This document shows, piece by piece, positions 22,701 to 33,190 of a stretch of DNA of 64,000 nucleotides. Position 1 is the stretch's first letter. Every line of letters starts with the position of its first letter. The stretch comes from Climacium dendroides (Eukaryota > Streptophyta > Bryopsida > Hypnales > Climaciaceae): NCBI GenBank assembly GCA_950106755.1, contig OX467088.1, forward strand, positions 16,910,001 through 16,974,000, written 5' to 3'. Below the pieces are notes generated by a model. The model had not been told where the DNA came from, ran no database searches, and saw only the letters and a program-made list of their open reading frames with translations. A program made the position numbers and the translations under genes.

Positions 22701-24298
22701 GGATGTGTTCTTGCTTGAAATCCTTGTAACCCTTCAGCTCAATGTGGAGAACCCGGCCAGCAAAGTCCGCAGAGTAAATATTGCACAGAGCCTTACAAAG
22801 GAGTGTCTTCCCTGAACCACCAATACCATGCACACCTACAACTCGAGCGTGGGAATTCCAGGACTCCGAGGAAGATGTACCGCCTGTACTTAGTTTATTA
22901 AACTCCGCAACTACAACCTGCAAAGTCAGACCAACGATTCTCAAATGTGTTGATCATAAATTGATGGATTAGAGTTCACACAACATGTGAAGTACTAAGA
23001 TGAGGTCAACCAATGTATATCAAAGCAATCTCCGCATCAAAATACTACGGCCACTTTCTTGTTACGATTCCTCAACTCGAAAACAAGCAAAACAAAACTC
23101 AAAGAATCGTGAGAAATCAAAATGAGGAATGAAGAAAGATGGAGTCAACAAGATGAGGACATACCTCACACAGGCGATCCTTGGCCTGCATGGCCGAAAC
23201 GTCATACTGAACATCTGGAATATAAAGCTTGCAAATAGAAGCCACAATCGCTCTCCTGTAAGCCAACTCGGAGTCTCCTGTAAACACCTCTCCGTTTATA
23301 GAAGCAAGAAAACGAAGAGCACCATCTGCTTCGTAGAAATGCAGCCTCTTGTCTTTTTTGCAGCGGTCCTCCCACACTGACAGTACGCGATCATGCTCAC
23401 GTTTGAGGTCTTCAACTCCGATCTTGTAGAACAAGGGCAAGATTTTCAGATTCGTGCTGCCATACCTGCTTGCACTTACAAATTCCATCAGCTCTATCAT
23501 GGGCCACTTGGAGAGGAGATACTCCATGGACAGCACCACCACTCCCACATGACACTGGCTGGCAGCATCCTTGATCAAAGCGGGAAACTTCTCTCCCTTG
23601 GGCAAGCTGTCCGGACGACGATCAAAGAACGGGAAGTGTCCGACATTTTCCAAGTCTTCACAGAGTTGCTCCACAAATGGCTTCTGTGCGCCGCTATGGC
23701 TTAAGAAGATCCTGTGCTTTGGTAACAATTTCACTTCCTCGCTGCATTGATCACCTCCAATAGACCCCGGTCCGTTGGTCTCTTGGTGAATGTCTTGTGC
23801 GCCCCTAGTTGTGTTGGCCACCACGGCATGATCATTGCTGCATTACAAGCACAAAAATAAAAATGAGGTCAATGATATCTTTGAAAACTAAGCTAAATAG
23901 ACATAATGGCGACAGTCCAAATCTTGCTCGAGAATTACACACTGATTTTCGGTTTGTACGTACACCAAGCATCAGAACTTGTGTCTATCTGCTCTAATTA
24001 CCTGCCCCAAAAAATATGAACCCTTATTAGTATTATTTGCATTGTTTCATGTGCGTGGATCCCCTAGCCTTGCTAACAAGAGTTTTTTTAAATTCAACAA
24101 TTCTACTAGTTGGAATTATGGTCAAAGTACGTGGAGTTACCAAAGCTCTTGCTAATGCAGAGAATATTGTGACAAATACCTGTTAGATTCTTGTGCCGCG
24201 TCGCCTCGGATCGGACCAGTGCCTTGAGGCTCGGTGCAGCGCGCGTTTTGTTTCGCCTTGCGCGCAGGCCTCAGAAACGTACTGCAACCACAGAGCAT
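19759..24298 (-). CDS. TIR-NBS-LRR immune receptor, copy A (5 exons, about 1116 aa)
   Basis: Exons on the minus strand: 24298-24180, 23837-23165, 22917-22621, 22460-21729, 21288-19759; all introns are GT-AG and the joined frame is open. Exon 1 encodes a Cys/Arg-rich 40-residue leader starting MLCGCST. Exon 2 encodes the TIR domain (about residues 81-243) with the S-K-W-P-M-I-E-L motif carrying the NADase-type catalytic Glu155. Exon 3 has the P-loop GIGGSGKT (295-302). Exon 4 has kinase-2 (L-A-L-D-N-V, about 379-384), RNBS-B (A-I-V-T-S-R-S), an H-P-L-S-L motif in the GLPL position and RNBS-D (F-L-D-I-A). Exon 5 has the MHD-like V-H-D (650-652), LRRs (about 690-975) and an unclassified tail. 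TNLs detect pathogen effectors and signal through TIR enzymatic activity. The gene appears intact. Its 3' exon 2, intron 2 and exon 3 are nearly identical to copy B, and the rest is closer to C. Confidence 0.92.
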
Positions 24299-24480
24299 CT
24301 TGAAATTCAGAACCTCCGGCCATCAAGTTGCGACACCAAGAGGGAACATGAATGCATCCTAAATTCTACGTCAACGCGGGAGAGCCTGTTGGAGTTGGAT
24401 TTCCTTAACATCAGAACTCCTCTCAGGCTTGCTGAATTTTCTTCTGTCTCTGACCGAACTAAGGGTTTGAGTTAAACCTA
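24299..24480 (-). promoter_or_regulatory. Conserved 5' flank of TNL A
   Basis: The 180 bp upstream of the ATG can be aligned with the same region of TNL B (48930-49110) and TNL C (53690-53880), including GTTCCCTCTTGGTGTC and the TTTCAAGATG start context. This is probably 5' UTR plus proximal promoter. No convincing TATA box is seen. Confidence 0.5.
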
Positions 24481-24727
24481 ATTCATCAAAAGAGCAAGCC
24501 TGAGACACAGGGACGCACAACTGGAGAAATAGATTGGTGAGCTTTCGTTACCGACAGCTTCGGCGATATGGTCCAGCAGTCCTCAAACGTGGGACTCCCT
24601 TCGACGCTACAGCTGGAGGCCCTGTAAAGCGCCAGGTATACATACGTCCCCAGATTCTCAATAAAATAGTGACGGCTGTATACAGCGCCCGGTATTTGCA
24701 CTTCTTTGAAACCTATTTGGATTTTAT

Positions 24728-24944
24728 GGTAGAAGCACCCAATGGCGTGAGTGTACCCAATGGCGTCACTGTCTACACACGATAGTTTTTTCAAAACTTA
24801 AATGTAGGTAAATTGTAGATAGCTTATTTTTATTGGCCAAAGCACTAAATAATCTATAGTCTATGTACATTTACATTCTAAAATCATTACCTTATCTAGA
24901 AAGTAACTTCATTGGGTACACTCAAGCCATTGAGTGCTCCTACC
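24728..24944. mobile_element. 217-bp MITE-like element upstream of TNL A
   Basis: A 35-bp terminal inverted repeat with three mismatches pairs 24728-24762 (beginning GGTAGAAGCACCC) with 24910-24944 (ending GAGTGCTCCTACC). A TTA trinucleotide lies just outside on the right and one base away on the left, compatible with a 3-bp duplication. The interior is AT-rich and non-coding. The superfamily is not determined. Confidence 0.65.
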
Positions 24945-25050
24945 TTACACAATGCACTACACCCCATCGACCTTAGTTGTGGTGTATAAAAACATGCCTA
25001 TCCGGCCTGTAAAAATGTGGCTTGCAAAAGCAAGGCCTTTCATTTTGTAA

Positions 25051-25122
25051 GCCAGGGTAGCAATTAGCCTCACTAGTCAACCTCAAGCTAAGGTAGCAAT
25101 TAGCCTCATTAGTCAACCTCAA
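25051..25122 (+). repeat. 36-bp tandem duplication
   Basis: Two adjacent 36-bp copies containing GGTAGCAATTAGCCTCA differ at few positions. Around it the octamer CTTGCAAA recurs several times in both orientations (25018-25300). Function unknown. Confidence 0.7.
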
Positions 25123-25583
25123 GCCAGGGGCAACAATCAACTCCAATCTGAGCATTCTGAAAATAAGAGAGGTTTGGGAAAGGAGACCACTTCTTATCCT
25201 TTGCTATTTTGCAAGCCGATGGATGGCTTGCAAAATGGCCCCAATATGCAAGCTCCCTTTGGCTTGCAAACCCTCCCTCATAAGAAGTCATTTGTTTTGC
25301 AAGATGGGGGAATGCTCTAAAGACATGCTCAATGAAACCAACATATTGGCTCTCCTAAAACAAGTTCCTAAATTTTCACAAGTTTATAATCAAATATTGA
25401 AATTAATATCACTAGAATTACATTCAAAAATACCTTGAATAAGTACGAGAAGACTCAAATTTAGTAATTGGATTTCATTAGATGTAGGGTTTAAAAGACA
25501 AAAATTATAAAAGCCTTACAAATTATACTTAGGATTGATCCTTTTTTTTTCCAACACCACGGGACTAGATTGCACCATTTTAA

Positions 25584-26494
25584 CTTCTAAAGGGCCAAGG
25601 CCTTTTTCTACCAAACACTCAAAATTGCCATTTCTATAGCAAAGAGTAAAAAGAAATTGAGAATTTTTTTTTGCAGTAACTAACTATTGGATCTTACACC
25701 TAACTAGAATGAGAATGTATGGAAAACTTTTCAAAACTTTTGATTGCACAAATTGCAAGATATCTACGTTTAAAGTAAAAAAAACAAGTTTTTCAACACA
25801 TTGCAAGACTAGATTTTTTGGCTTTGAACCTTCTTAACTTAAATTTTTTGCATTGTAGAGTTTTGAGATTTAAATCTTTATGGTGGAGAATTGAGTTGAG
25901 AGTTTAGGTAAAAAAAGAATTTTAAAAAAAACTTTATTTTTATTTTTATTTTTAAATTGTTAAGAAGAAGTAGGTATGAGATAGAAGGAAAATATAAATC
26001 ACTAATATATTTAAAATGGAATTAAAATGCACTAATCCCAATGGTGAGATTGTTCTAAAAAAAATAAACCATGTGGAACTTCTTTTTCCTTAATTGTAAA
26101 ATTTGCATTTAGAAATGAATCCTACAAGTTATTTTTTCAAGATAATGCTCTAATTGCTCAAAAAACAAGATTGTTTATAATTTCTCATATCAAATCCAAA
26201 TAGAATGAATCAAAGATTCCCATATAGGCAAAAATATAATCTATGAGAAAAAAAAATTCAGAAAAAAGAAATTCAAGTTTTTAAGGGGGGGTTGTTGCCC
26301 CTCTCCCCTATTTTGAGCTTATTTTGGCATAACTTTTAGTCCCATGCATTGATTGGAAAAAAATTATATTTTGATGAAGCTTATCAATTTTTCTATCTTC
26401 AAAAAAGTTTCAAAAAATCATGACAAAAATTCAGCCCATAGGCACCTACCCAAAATCCCATTTGTCCTCCAAAGGAACAGTGGTCTTTTAGGGG
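25584..26494. mobile_element. 911-bp TTAA-flanked element, second copy
   Basis: TTAA occurs at 25580-25583 and 26495-26498. The left end CTTCTAAAGGGCCA and the right end TGGTCTTTTAGGGG are inverted-repeat-like and match the ends of the 961-bp element. Inside, the segment ATTGCAAGATATCTACG lies at the same distance from the left end as ATTGCAAGATATTAGTA in the other copy. The copy is diverged and non-coding. Confidence 0.65.
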
Positions 26495-26499
26495 TTAAA

Positions 26500-27244
26500 A
26501 TAAATTTTTACTTTTCACTAGAAAAAAGTTATTTTTATTTGCCAAAAAAATTCCAGTTCTACTAAAAATGTAGAAGAAGTCACTAAATTTGGATGAAAAA
26601 GTGCATGAATATGATTGAAAAGTATTTTTTGTCCAAAACATGGATGAATGTAGAAATACAATGCTTCACCAAATTTTAAGTGATCGCCAACCCGGCACTT
26701 TCTCTAAAAATAAAAAGAAAGGCTACTTAGGGTACTTTTGCACATGGTGTATGGAAGTATGGATATTAATAAGATAAAGTAGCCAAGGAACATAAACTTG
26801 TGCTTTCTGTGGTAAGGTGAAGGCACCCAAAAGTGTCCCTATTTCCATTTTGTACCTTAGACCACCACTAAATGTGTTCCTAGACTTTCATTAATGTGTT
26901 CTCCAAATGCTTAAGTCTAATTTGTTGATGCATTTGAAAGACACATACTTAACTTTGATTCATTGATTGTTGATTTTTGCAAATTTCAATTTAGGATCCA
27001 CCTGTGTGATAAATTTAGTGGTCTAAAGAGCCAACACTTTGACTAATCATAAAAATTATTTACCACATCTAAAAAATCTATTTTTTTTTACCATTTATGA
27101 TTTTCACTTGCTAATACTACAAAAATATCTTTTTTTTAAAAAGGTACCTCCAACTATGTTGAATTGTTTACATTGATGCTTTGGGATGCCTTCACCTAAC
27201 ATGGCCCAAAATCTGGGGATAAATAGTGTTAGTAGAGAGGACAT
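26500..27244. other. AT-rich spacer
   Basis: No gene or clear repeat boundary seen. Sequence is A/T-rich and includes a short region of mixed composition at 26670-26900. Confidence 0.4.
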
Positions 27245-27248
27245 TTAA

Positions 27249-27469
27249 TCCATAAACGACACGGAGGACATTTTCCGGCCAATGTATGACAAAAGAATCT
27301 CTCCATGTAGGATAGAAGTGTAACTATTCATCCTCCAAATTGTGTAGGAAAAGGGAACATCTTCTACAATAGCTTATCTTCTAATGAATGCTTTTGCATT
27401 TTTTTAACCAACAATCCACATGGTACCCAAACAGATGATTTCCACAATGACCAACTCTTCCCTTAAGGG
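27249..27469. mobile_element. 221-bp TTAA-flanked MITE, copy 1
   Basis: TTAA at 27245-27248 and 27470-27473. It begins TCCATAAACGACACGG and ends CTTCCCTTAAGGG. It aligns over its whole length with 59782-60003 (222 bp), sharing GCAACTATTCATCC-like and AAAAGGGAAC blocks. A third copy at 33074-33190 has lost its right half. The equal lengths and TTAA borders define a family distinct from the 961-bp one. Confidence 0.65.
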
Positions 27470-27479
27470 TTAAGATTGA

Positions 27480-28080
27480 GTCAATCACATCTAGTGTTTG
27501 AATTATAGTTTGAGGAGGACCATTAGCAACGAAATCGAGCATATAAAACTACACTCTCACACCAGAGCTCTTTTATTTTTGGCAAAATTTTGCAAGACTG
27601 TCAAAAATCTGACCTCTCTGATTTCATCCCTCTAAAACTAGCCTCTGTAATGAGGTCAACATAGGGGCACTGGTAAATAAAAAATAAAAATAAAACCCTC
27701 TTTCACACCTGCTTGGAACCTGTTCTAGCTGTTGCTAGGAGTGTTCGGGAGATGCACATGTTCAGACCTGCCACGCCCCCCAGGAGTGAATTCACAAGAC
27801 GTCCAAAGCCCACAAGCTTTACAAATTGTTTAAGATCAACTTCATCTTCTCATGAGTTTTTATTTTATTTTTAGGTGTTCTTTCAAATTGTGGTCAAGAA
27901 ATTGTACTTCTCATGAGTTTGTTTTTTTTCTTTTATAGGTGTTCTTTTAAATTGTGGCCAAAAGATTGCACCTCTCATGACCTTGAATTTGTATGGTTAT
28001 GGTAAAGAAAAATTGAGAATCTATATCTTAAATTAGGTTGTTGTTTGTTTTGTTTTGTTTGATACGTTTAGACGTCCAAC
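27480..28080. other. Spacer of mixed composition
   Basis: No gene seen. A GC-richer patch at 27710-27830 has no ORF or recognisable repeat. Between 27840 and 27990 a short segment (TCTCATGAGTTT with a following T-rich tract) is repeated. Confidence 0.35.
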
Positions 28081-28086
28081 AACTTT

Positions 28087-28220
28087 GTTTTGTGGCGTTT
28101 GAACCTACAATATGAAAGTTGTTGAATTTCAAATTTTTTATGAATCAAAAGCTGAATTAAATTATCTTATAGTTTGGAAAATTCACAACTTTTGTATTGT
28201 GTGTCCAAACGCCACAAAAC
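28087..28220. repeat. 44-bp imperfect inverted repeat (foldback)
   Basis: 28087-28130 (GTTTTGTGGCGTTTGAACC...) pairs with 28177-28220 (...CCAAACGCCACAAAAC). A degenerate third copy of the arm occurs at about 28462-28515. This is probably a small transposon-derived repeat. Confidence 0.6.
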
Positions 28221-29039
28221 ACATCCGTTGCACCCCTTTGTGCATAAAGCTTTGTATTTGTACCAAGAATGCAACCTCTCACACTACAATGTGAAAGGTT
28301 TTTGAATTTCAAGGTTTCAAAGAAGTAAAAAATGAAAAAATTACTTTTACTTTTATATTGACTGTAGCAACGGCACAATAGAGTTCTCTGTGACTGTGCG
28401 TCCCTTGGTTAGATTCTTAATACAATAAAAAAAAAAGCTCTTTATGAGGAGGGGTGCAAGGGCTTTGTTTCATGGCGTTGGAAACTAGGGTGTGAAAGAT
28501 ATTGAATTTCAAAGTTTTTCGAAATTAAAAAATTAGAAAATTTATTTTATTTTATTTTGGTTGGGGCAATGGCAAGGGCACACTAGTGGAGGTAAAAATG
28601 TTGGCCTTGTGTTCAATTTAGAACGCATTCTTTAGTGATCAAAATTGACTTAACACATTAAGGGATTAAATGACCACAACATTTCAACTTCAATAAATAA
28701 TTCGTAACTAATTCCATAAGGGTCAAAAAAAATATGAGACAATTTGGTAGAAATGCCAATTCCATTTTGCTTCTTAAAAAAATTATTAAAAATAGTTGCA
28801 AAGAGTTTAACTTCTCTAAAAAGGCAATCACTTTTAAATGGTTACTTCATCCAAAAGGTGAGTAAATTAGTCTTCAATATATTTCCTAACCATTCTACAA
28901 TATGAAAGAGCAAAAAAAAGAAACAACATTTCACACCAACTTCAAAGTAATTCCCAAACATCAACTATATTAATTTTTCCATTTCATTCGTACAATTCAT
29001 GGTGATTGTCTACAAAGCATTATAAAATGTTTTACAAAC

Positions 29040-29862
29040 ATTACTAGATTACCAAACATTTCTGGTGCAATTAATGGCACTCATATTCCCTTGACGTGTC
29101 AACCAAGTACATGGTATACTCCCATGCTTCAAGATTTTCTTAATAGAAAAAAATTTCATAGCATTGTTTTACAACGAGTGTGTGACACAAATAGAATGTT
29201 TTGGAATGTTTGTGCAAGGTAGCCTAGAGGTGTGCATGATGCTGGACAATTTGTTGTGTCTTCTTTTACTGCACAATTGAGCATAAAACAAATTCTAGCA
29301 ACACTTGGTCATTTGCTTGAGTGGATTGAACATTAGGCCATACTTAATCGGTGATATAGTTTACCCTAGTAGATCATACATGCTAAGGAACTTCAAGCCA
29401 GGTAATGCAATAATGGTAGATCAAATTAGGTATGTTCTTTTTATTATTCATTCATTTTATAGTTTCAAATGTCTTCAAATTTTATATTTTATATTTATAT
29501 ATATTTTTTAAATATTTTGTGGTATGTTCAAGTTCGACTTCTCTGTCAATAGTGGTAAAGTAGTTATATAACAGGCATTTAAAGCTTTAAAGAATCGTTG
29601 GTGAATTCTTAAAGGATTGAATATGTTTGTGGATAAGGTAGACATAGTTACTTTAACTTGTTGTGTTCTACACAACTATTGTGAGTTGAAGAGGCAATGA
29701 GTGCTTGTGCGTGCAGATGTTAGACTCTAGAAAAATGATCCTTTTGTTGAATTTCATGTGGGACGGATGCAACTTCCTCGTGAAGGTTTAGTAACAAAAG
29801 TGGCAAGAGAAGCCATGAGAGATGCTTTATTTGCCTCTTGGTTGGAACGTAATCTTCAGTGA
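29040..29862 (+). pseudogene. PIF/Harbinger-type transposase remnant
   Basis: Translated in pieces, the DDE nuclease of Harbinger transposases is recognisable: G-A-I-N-G-T-H-I-P-L (first catalytic Asp replaced by Asn), N-R-K-K-F-H-S-I, a C-D-T-N-R-M-F-W strand, G-D-I-V-Y-P-S-R (second Asp retained), then A-F-K-A-L-K-N-R-W and C-C-V-L-H-N-Y. The last open piece ends in a TGA at 29860-29862. Several stops and shifts interrupt it. The 5' half is missing or unrecognisable. Confidence 0.7.
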
Positions 29863-30221
29863 AATTCAAAGTAATTAGTATAAAATTTCTCATTTTGCAT
29901 ATTCTACTTGTGTGTTAGTAGAAACTAGAACAATTTCTAACTTGACAGTATTCATTTCAATAAAATTATCAAATGTTGTGAAATAACATATTTTAGATCG
30001 TTGTTGGGCTATTGGATTGGTGTTTGCAATGAATTATAATATGGACATGTGATATGTGCTAATTTAATTTTTGCATCTATTATGTGGAAACAAGTCTCAA
30101 TTAGGAGCACCACTAAATTTTTAAGATGCCTTACTTGGCACTCATTAAAAACTGGAAAAAGTTTGCTTCATACATGGATACATGCTAAGGTTCAAGGTCT
30201 CTAAATCGACCATTTAATAAT
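29863..30221. other. AT-rich spacer
   Basis: 3' flank of the Harbinger remnant, with no gene or repeat boundary recognised. Confidence 0.35.
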
Positions 30222-30876
30222 TGGAACTGAATTTTGGGCAGGTGAAACTTCTCTAAATATTTTTCAGTACATTTTCCTTGAAAGACAAGAAGAATTGGCA
30301 TCTAACTCAAGTTGTTTCAGATTTTTTGGATTATTTTCAAAATAGTTATGAATTTTCAAACAAGAGTAGACACCCTAAACTCTAAATGAAACGATTAAAA
30401 ACCCTGAAGCGAACAAAACTACAACCTATGCTAGACGAACATCAGAGAAGATGAAGTAGTACCTACGGCGAAGCAACACCTTTGAGCTTGGCAACTACGG
30501 TGAAGCAGCTGCCCAAGAATTACCGTGAAGATTAAAAAAAACCGGAAAAAAATTACTTGAAAGCCAGGGTTTACCTGGCGCAGGCGCTGGTGGGTTTCAA
30601 CTCCGCCAGGCTGAGTTCCACCATGGTGCCAGGTGGAACCCACCAGCGCCCGCTGGCACCCACCATATTTGAGGACATGTGTGTGGGCAAAGTTTTTGCT
30701 TCATATCGCGTAATTTTTGTTTGCCTGGGATGGAAGGTACCAAGTCCATAAATCACTCACCTAAAAGCTGAAACTGAATTTTGGAGAGGTGAAGCTTCTT
30801 GAAATCATTTTCAGTAGATTTCCTTGAAAGACAAGTGGAATTGGCATCTAACCCAAGTCATTTCATATCTTTTGGA
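30222..30876 (+). repeat. Direct repeat pair around a GC-rich core
   Basis: Two direct repeats of about 108 bp (30222-30330 and 30770-30876, both containing CCTTGAAAGACAAG and GAATTGGCATCTAAC) enclose 440 bp that includes a GC-rich hairpin. This could be the remnant of a small retroelement or a segmental duplication. No TG...CA termini are evident. Confidence 0.55.
30583..30650. repeat. GC-rich hairpin
   Basis: GGCGCTGGTGGGTT (30583) pairs with AACCCACCAGCGCC (ending at 30650); the inner part pairs less well. It stands out from the AT-rich surroundings. Confidence 0.6.
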
Positions 30877-30922
30877 GCTTTGTGGAATTAGATATGAAAT
30901 TTTGAAGTTGGAATGGCATAGG

Positions 30923-31023
30923 GCTCTAAAATTGCCTACCTCCTAAAATGTACACTATTTGTACATTGCTGAAGGCAACATGTACACATAGTGTATGTTT
31001 GAGGAGGTAGACAATTTTAGAGC
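30923..31023. repeat. 101-bp long-stem hairpin
   Basis: Arms of 44 nt (30923-30966 and 30980-31023) pair with a handful of mismatches around a 13-nt loop. Size and shape resemble a microRNA-like precursor or a very small MITE. Neither can be decided from sequence alone. Confidence 0.6.
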
Positions 31024-31045
31024 TTGTTACCTTATAGCTTTCTTA

Positions 31046-31186
31046 CACTACAACAAAAGCAGTGTTTTATGACTGCAAAATATGACTGCAAACAGTCGTA
31101 AACGACTGGAGTCAGTCATATTTTCTGATTTTACGACTGCTTGCAGTCATATTTTGCAGTCATAAAACACTGCTTTTGTTGTAGTG
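31046..31186. mobile_element. 141-bp CACTA-type foldback MITE
   Basis: It starts CACTACAACAAAAGCAGTG and ends with its complement. The first 46 bp of each arm are a perfect inverted repeat that continues imperfectly to about 57 bp. TTA on both sides (31043-31045, 31187-31189) is the 3-bp target duplication expected for CACTA (CMC) transposons. The perfect arms suggest recent activity. Confidence 0.9.
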
Positions 31187-31189
31187 TTA

Positions 31190-32878
31190 GACAAGCAATG
31201 ACAATACTACTACTATCAATGCTAGTTTTCGATTGCTTTCCTATTATTTGCCTTGTAAATTGAATGCTCAATGGGGGGTCAATAGTAGTTGAGGCAAGCA
31301 ATTTAGAAACATCAGCGGTGGGTATTGAGCAAGGCTACTTTAGAACTCACGAATGCACCTCACTTGTTTGTATTGTGCATGGCATGGCTATGCACACATT
31401 TTCTCAATTGAGTCGATTTCATTAAGCCAAATTCATCGTTTTATCTTAATTACCTTCCCCCGGCTTCTTTAAGTTATAACACTCCTAAACGTATAAAATC
31501 TACGTTTCCACTAGAAGACGATCCTAATTATATTTTGTTGCATAGCACTTCTCATAAAAAAAAATTGTTGCCCTCCACTCTACTTATCATCAATACATAT
31601 ATTACCATTTGCCACAAGTCCACATTGGCTCAACAACTACAAAAGCTCTCTAGTTTGAAAATCCTTTGCCCATCCATTTAACAATGCCCACTAATGCCAC
31701 CCATAGTGAGTAGTGCAAAAATACCATTAGGAAAGTAAAGTCATGCCCATAGTATGGCATTTGGGAGTATTGTTGGGATGATTTTGCTTCTAAAGGATGT
31801 TTTGCCTAGGCTTCTATAATATTTGTCTTTTAGCTTACATTTGGAGCATTTTATTTTGATTTGAGTTATGAATTTGACTTTTCTTGTATCTATTCAAAAT
31901 ACCTTTGGATGCGCTTCGAATAATAGTAATTCCAAAGTCTAATTATATGGCAATGAAAAGATAGAAGTGTAATAGTTTTCTATCTTGACCTGGCTACAAT
32001 CATAGAAAAAATTGGGTGGACCATTTCCATGTTTTCACATGCAACAAGACTAAATTAAAATATAAGGCATCATCAAGATTCTCTAAATTTCAAGAGCTTA
32101 TGAAGGAAGAAGCTATAAAAGAAGAATATTGTTGACTTTTAATTTTGGTTCAAATCAAAAGAAAAACACTCATGAAGTTAGAAGTCCTTGCTACATATTT
32201 TTGACAAGCTTGCATTTATTTAGAAGCCCCGTTATAGAGATGATGTGTTGAAAAACTAAATGTGATATGTCACCATGCAATGATGGTACATAGAAATAGA
32301 CTCTAAAACAACTTCACCTACTTGTGACCACTTTTTTAAACCAACTAATGTAGATTCTTGTCCAGATTCTTGCCTAAATAATATGTATCACCCTTGTTCA
32401 TAAAAGCCTATGATTGCTTTGTAGTACACCTATTTTTTGTACTTTGAAAACTCATAGTTTATTCATTTGTGATGTCCAAAATAATGCACAAAAATAGAAT
32501 CTAAAATACTACTTTGACTTCTAATAAGATCCAATATTAATCAAGAAATTGAATAATATAAACAATACTCAATTGCTTATTTGGACACATAAGCAATTTT
32601 ATGTCTCTAAATATTTGCTTATTGTATTCTTTGAAAAATACATGATTGTTGCAATCCAATAAGAATGTAGTACAAAAGTAAAATATTTTTTGCCAATGAC
32701 ACTACTAGAAATATGAGTTTTAGGCACCACTTGGGTATTATGATATTTTCCACTAGACATTTTTAACCCAGAACTTGGTTAAATGGTGAGTTAATCATTT
32801 TTGGTCACAAAAAAAAGTTGGATTCAACTTTTGAATTTTGTGGGTATTACACCTATTAATTTAAAGCTTGCGAAGCCC
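31190..32878. other. AT-rich spacer
   Basis: No gene recognised. CACTACTAGAAA at 32700 resembles a CACTA terminus but has no visible partner. Confidence 0.4.
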
Positions 32879-32908
32879 GTCGAGTTAGATTTCCTTGACA
32901 TCAGGACT
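32879..32908. repeat. Relic of TNL 5' flank
   Basis: These 30 bp match 49019-49048, upstream of TNL B, with a single mismatch (core GTCGAGTTAGATTTCCT, then GACATCAGGACT). The equivalent region of TNL A also aligns. It suggests a fragment of a fourth TNL copy or a moved promoter piece. Confidence 0.5.
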
Positions 32909-33073
32909 CTCAAGAAATTCAGGACACAAAGTGTCCGATGGATGATTTCACCTCAAATTCTACGATGGAAAAATATGTTTTTCTCCATCCAATATTTTTT
33001 TTGGAAGTTGCTTGAGTGCATTTTCAATGAATGGTATTGTAAATTTCCTCATTATGGTATTATGGACATTTAA

Positions 33074-33190
33074 ACCCATAAATGATGTGGCAAACGTTTT
33101 CAAGGGACGTTTTCTGCCCAATGAATGACAAATAGGATAAAAAGTGCAACTATTCATCTTCCAAATTTTGCAGGAAAAGGGCCTGTAACC
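33074..33190. mobile_element. Truncated copy of the 221-bp TTAA MITE
   Basis: TTAA at 33070-33073 is followed by ACCCATAAATGATGTGG and the family's GCAACTATTCATC and AGGAAAAGGG blocks. Homology stops near 33190 and no right TTAA border is seen. Confidence 0.5.

Noticed and set aside
32700..32711. CACTACTAGAAA as a CACTA transposon terminus
   Set aside because: No partner end or target duplication found within reach.
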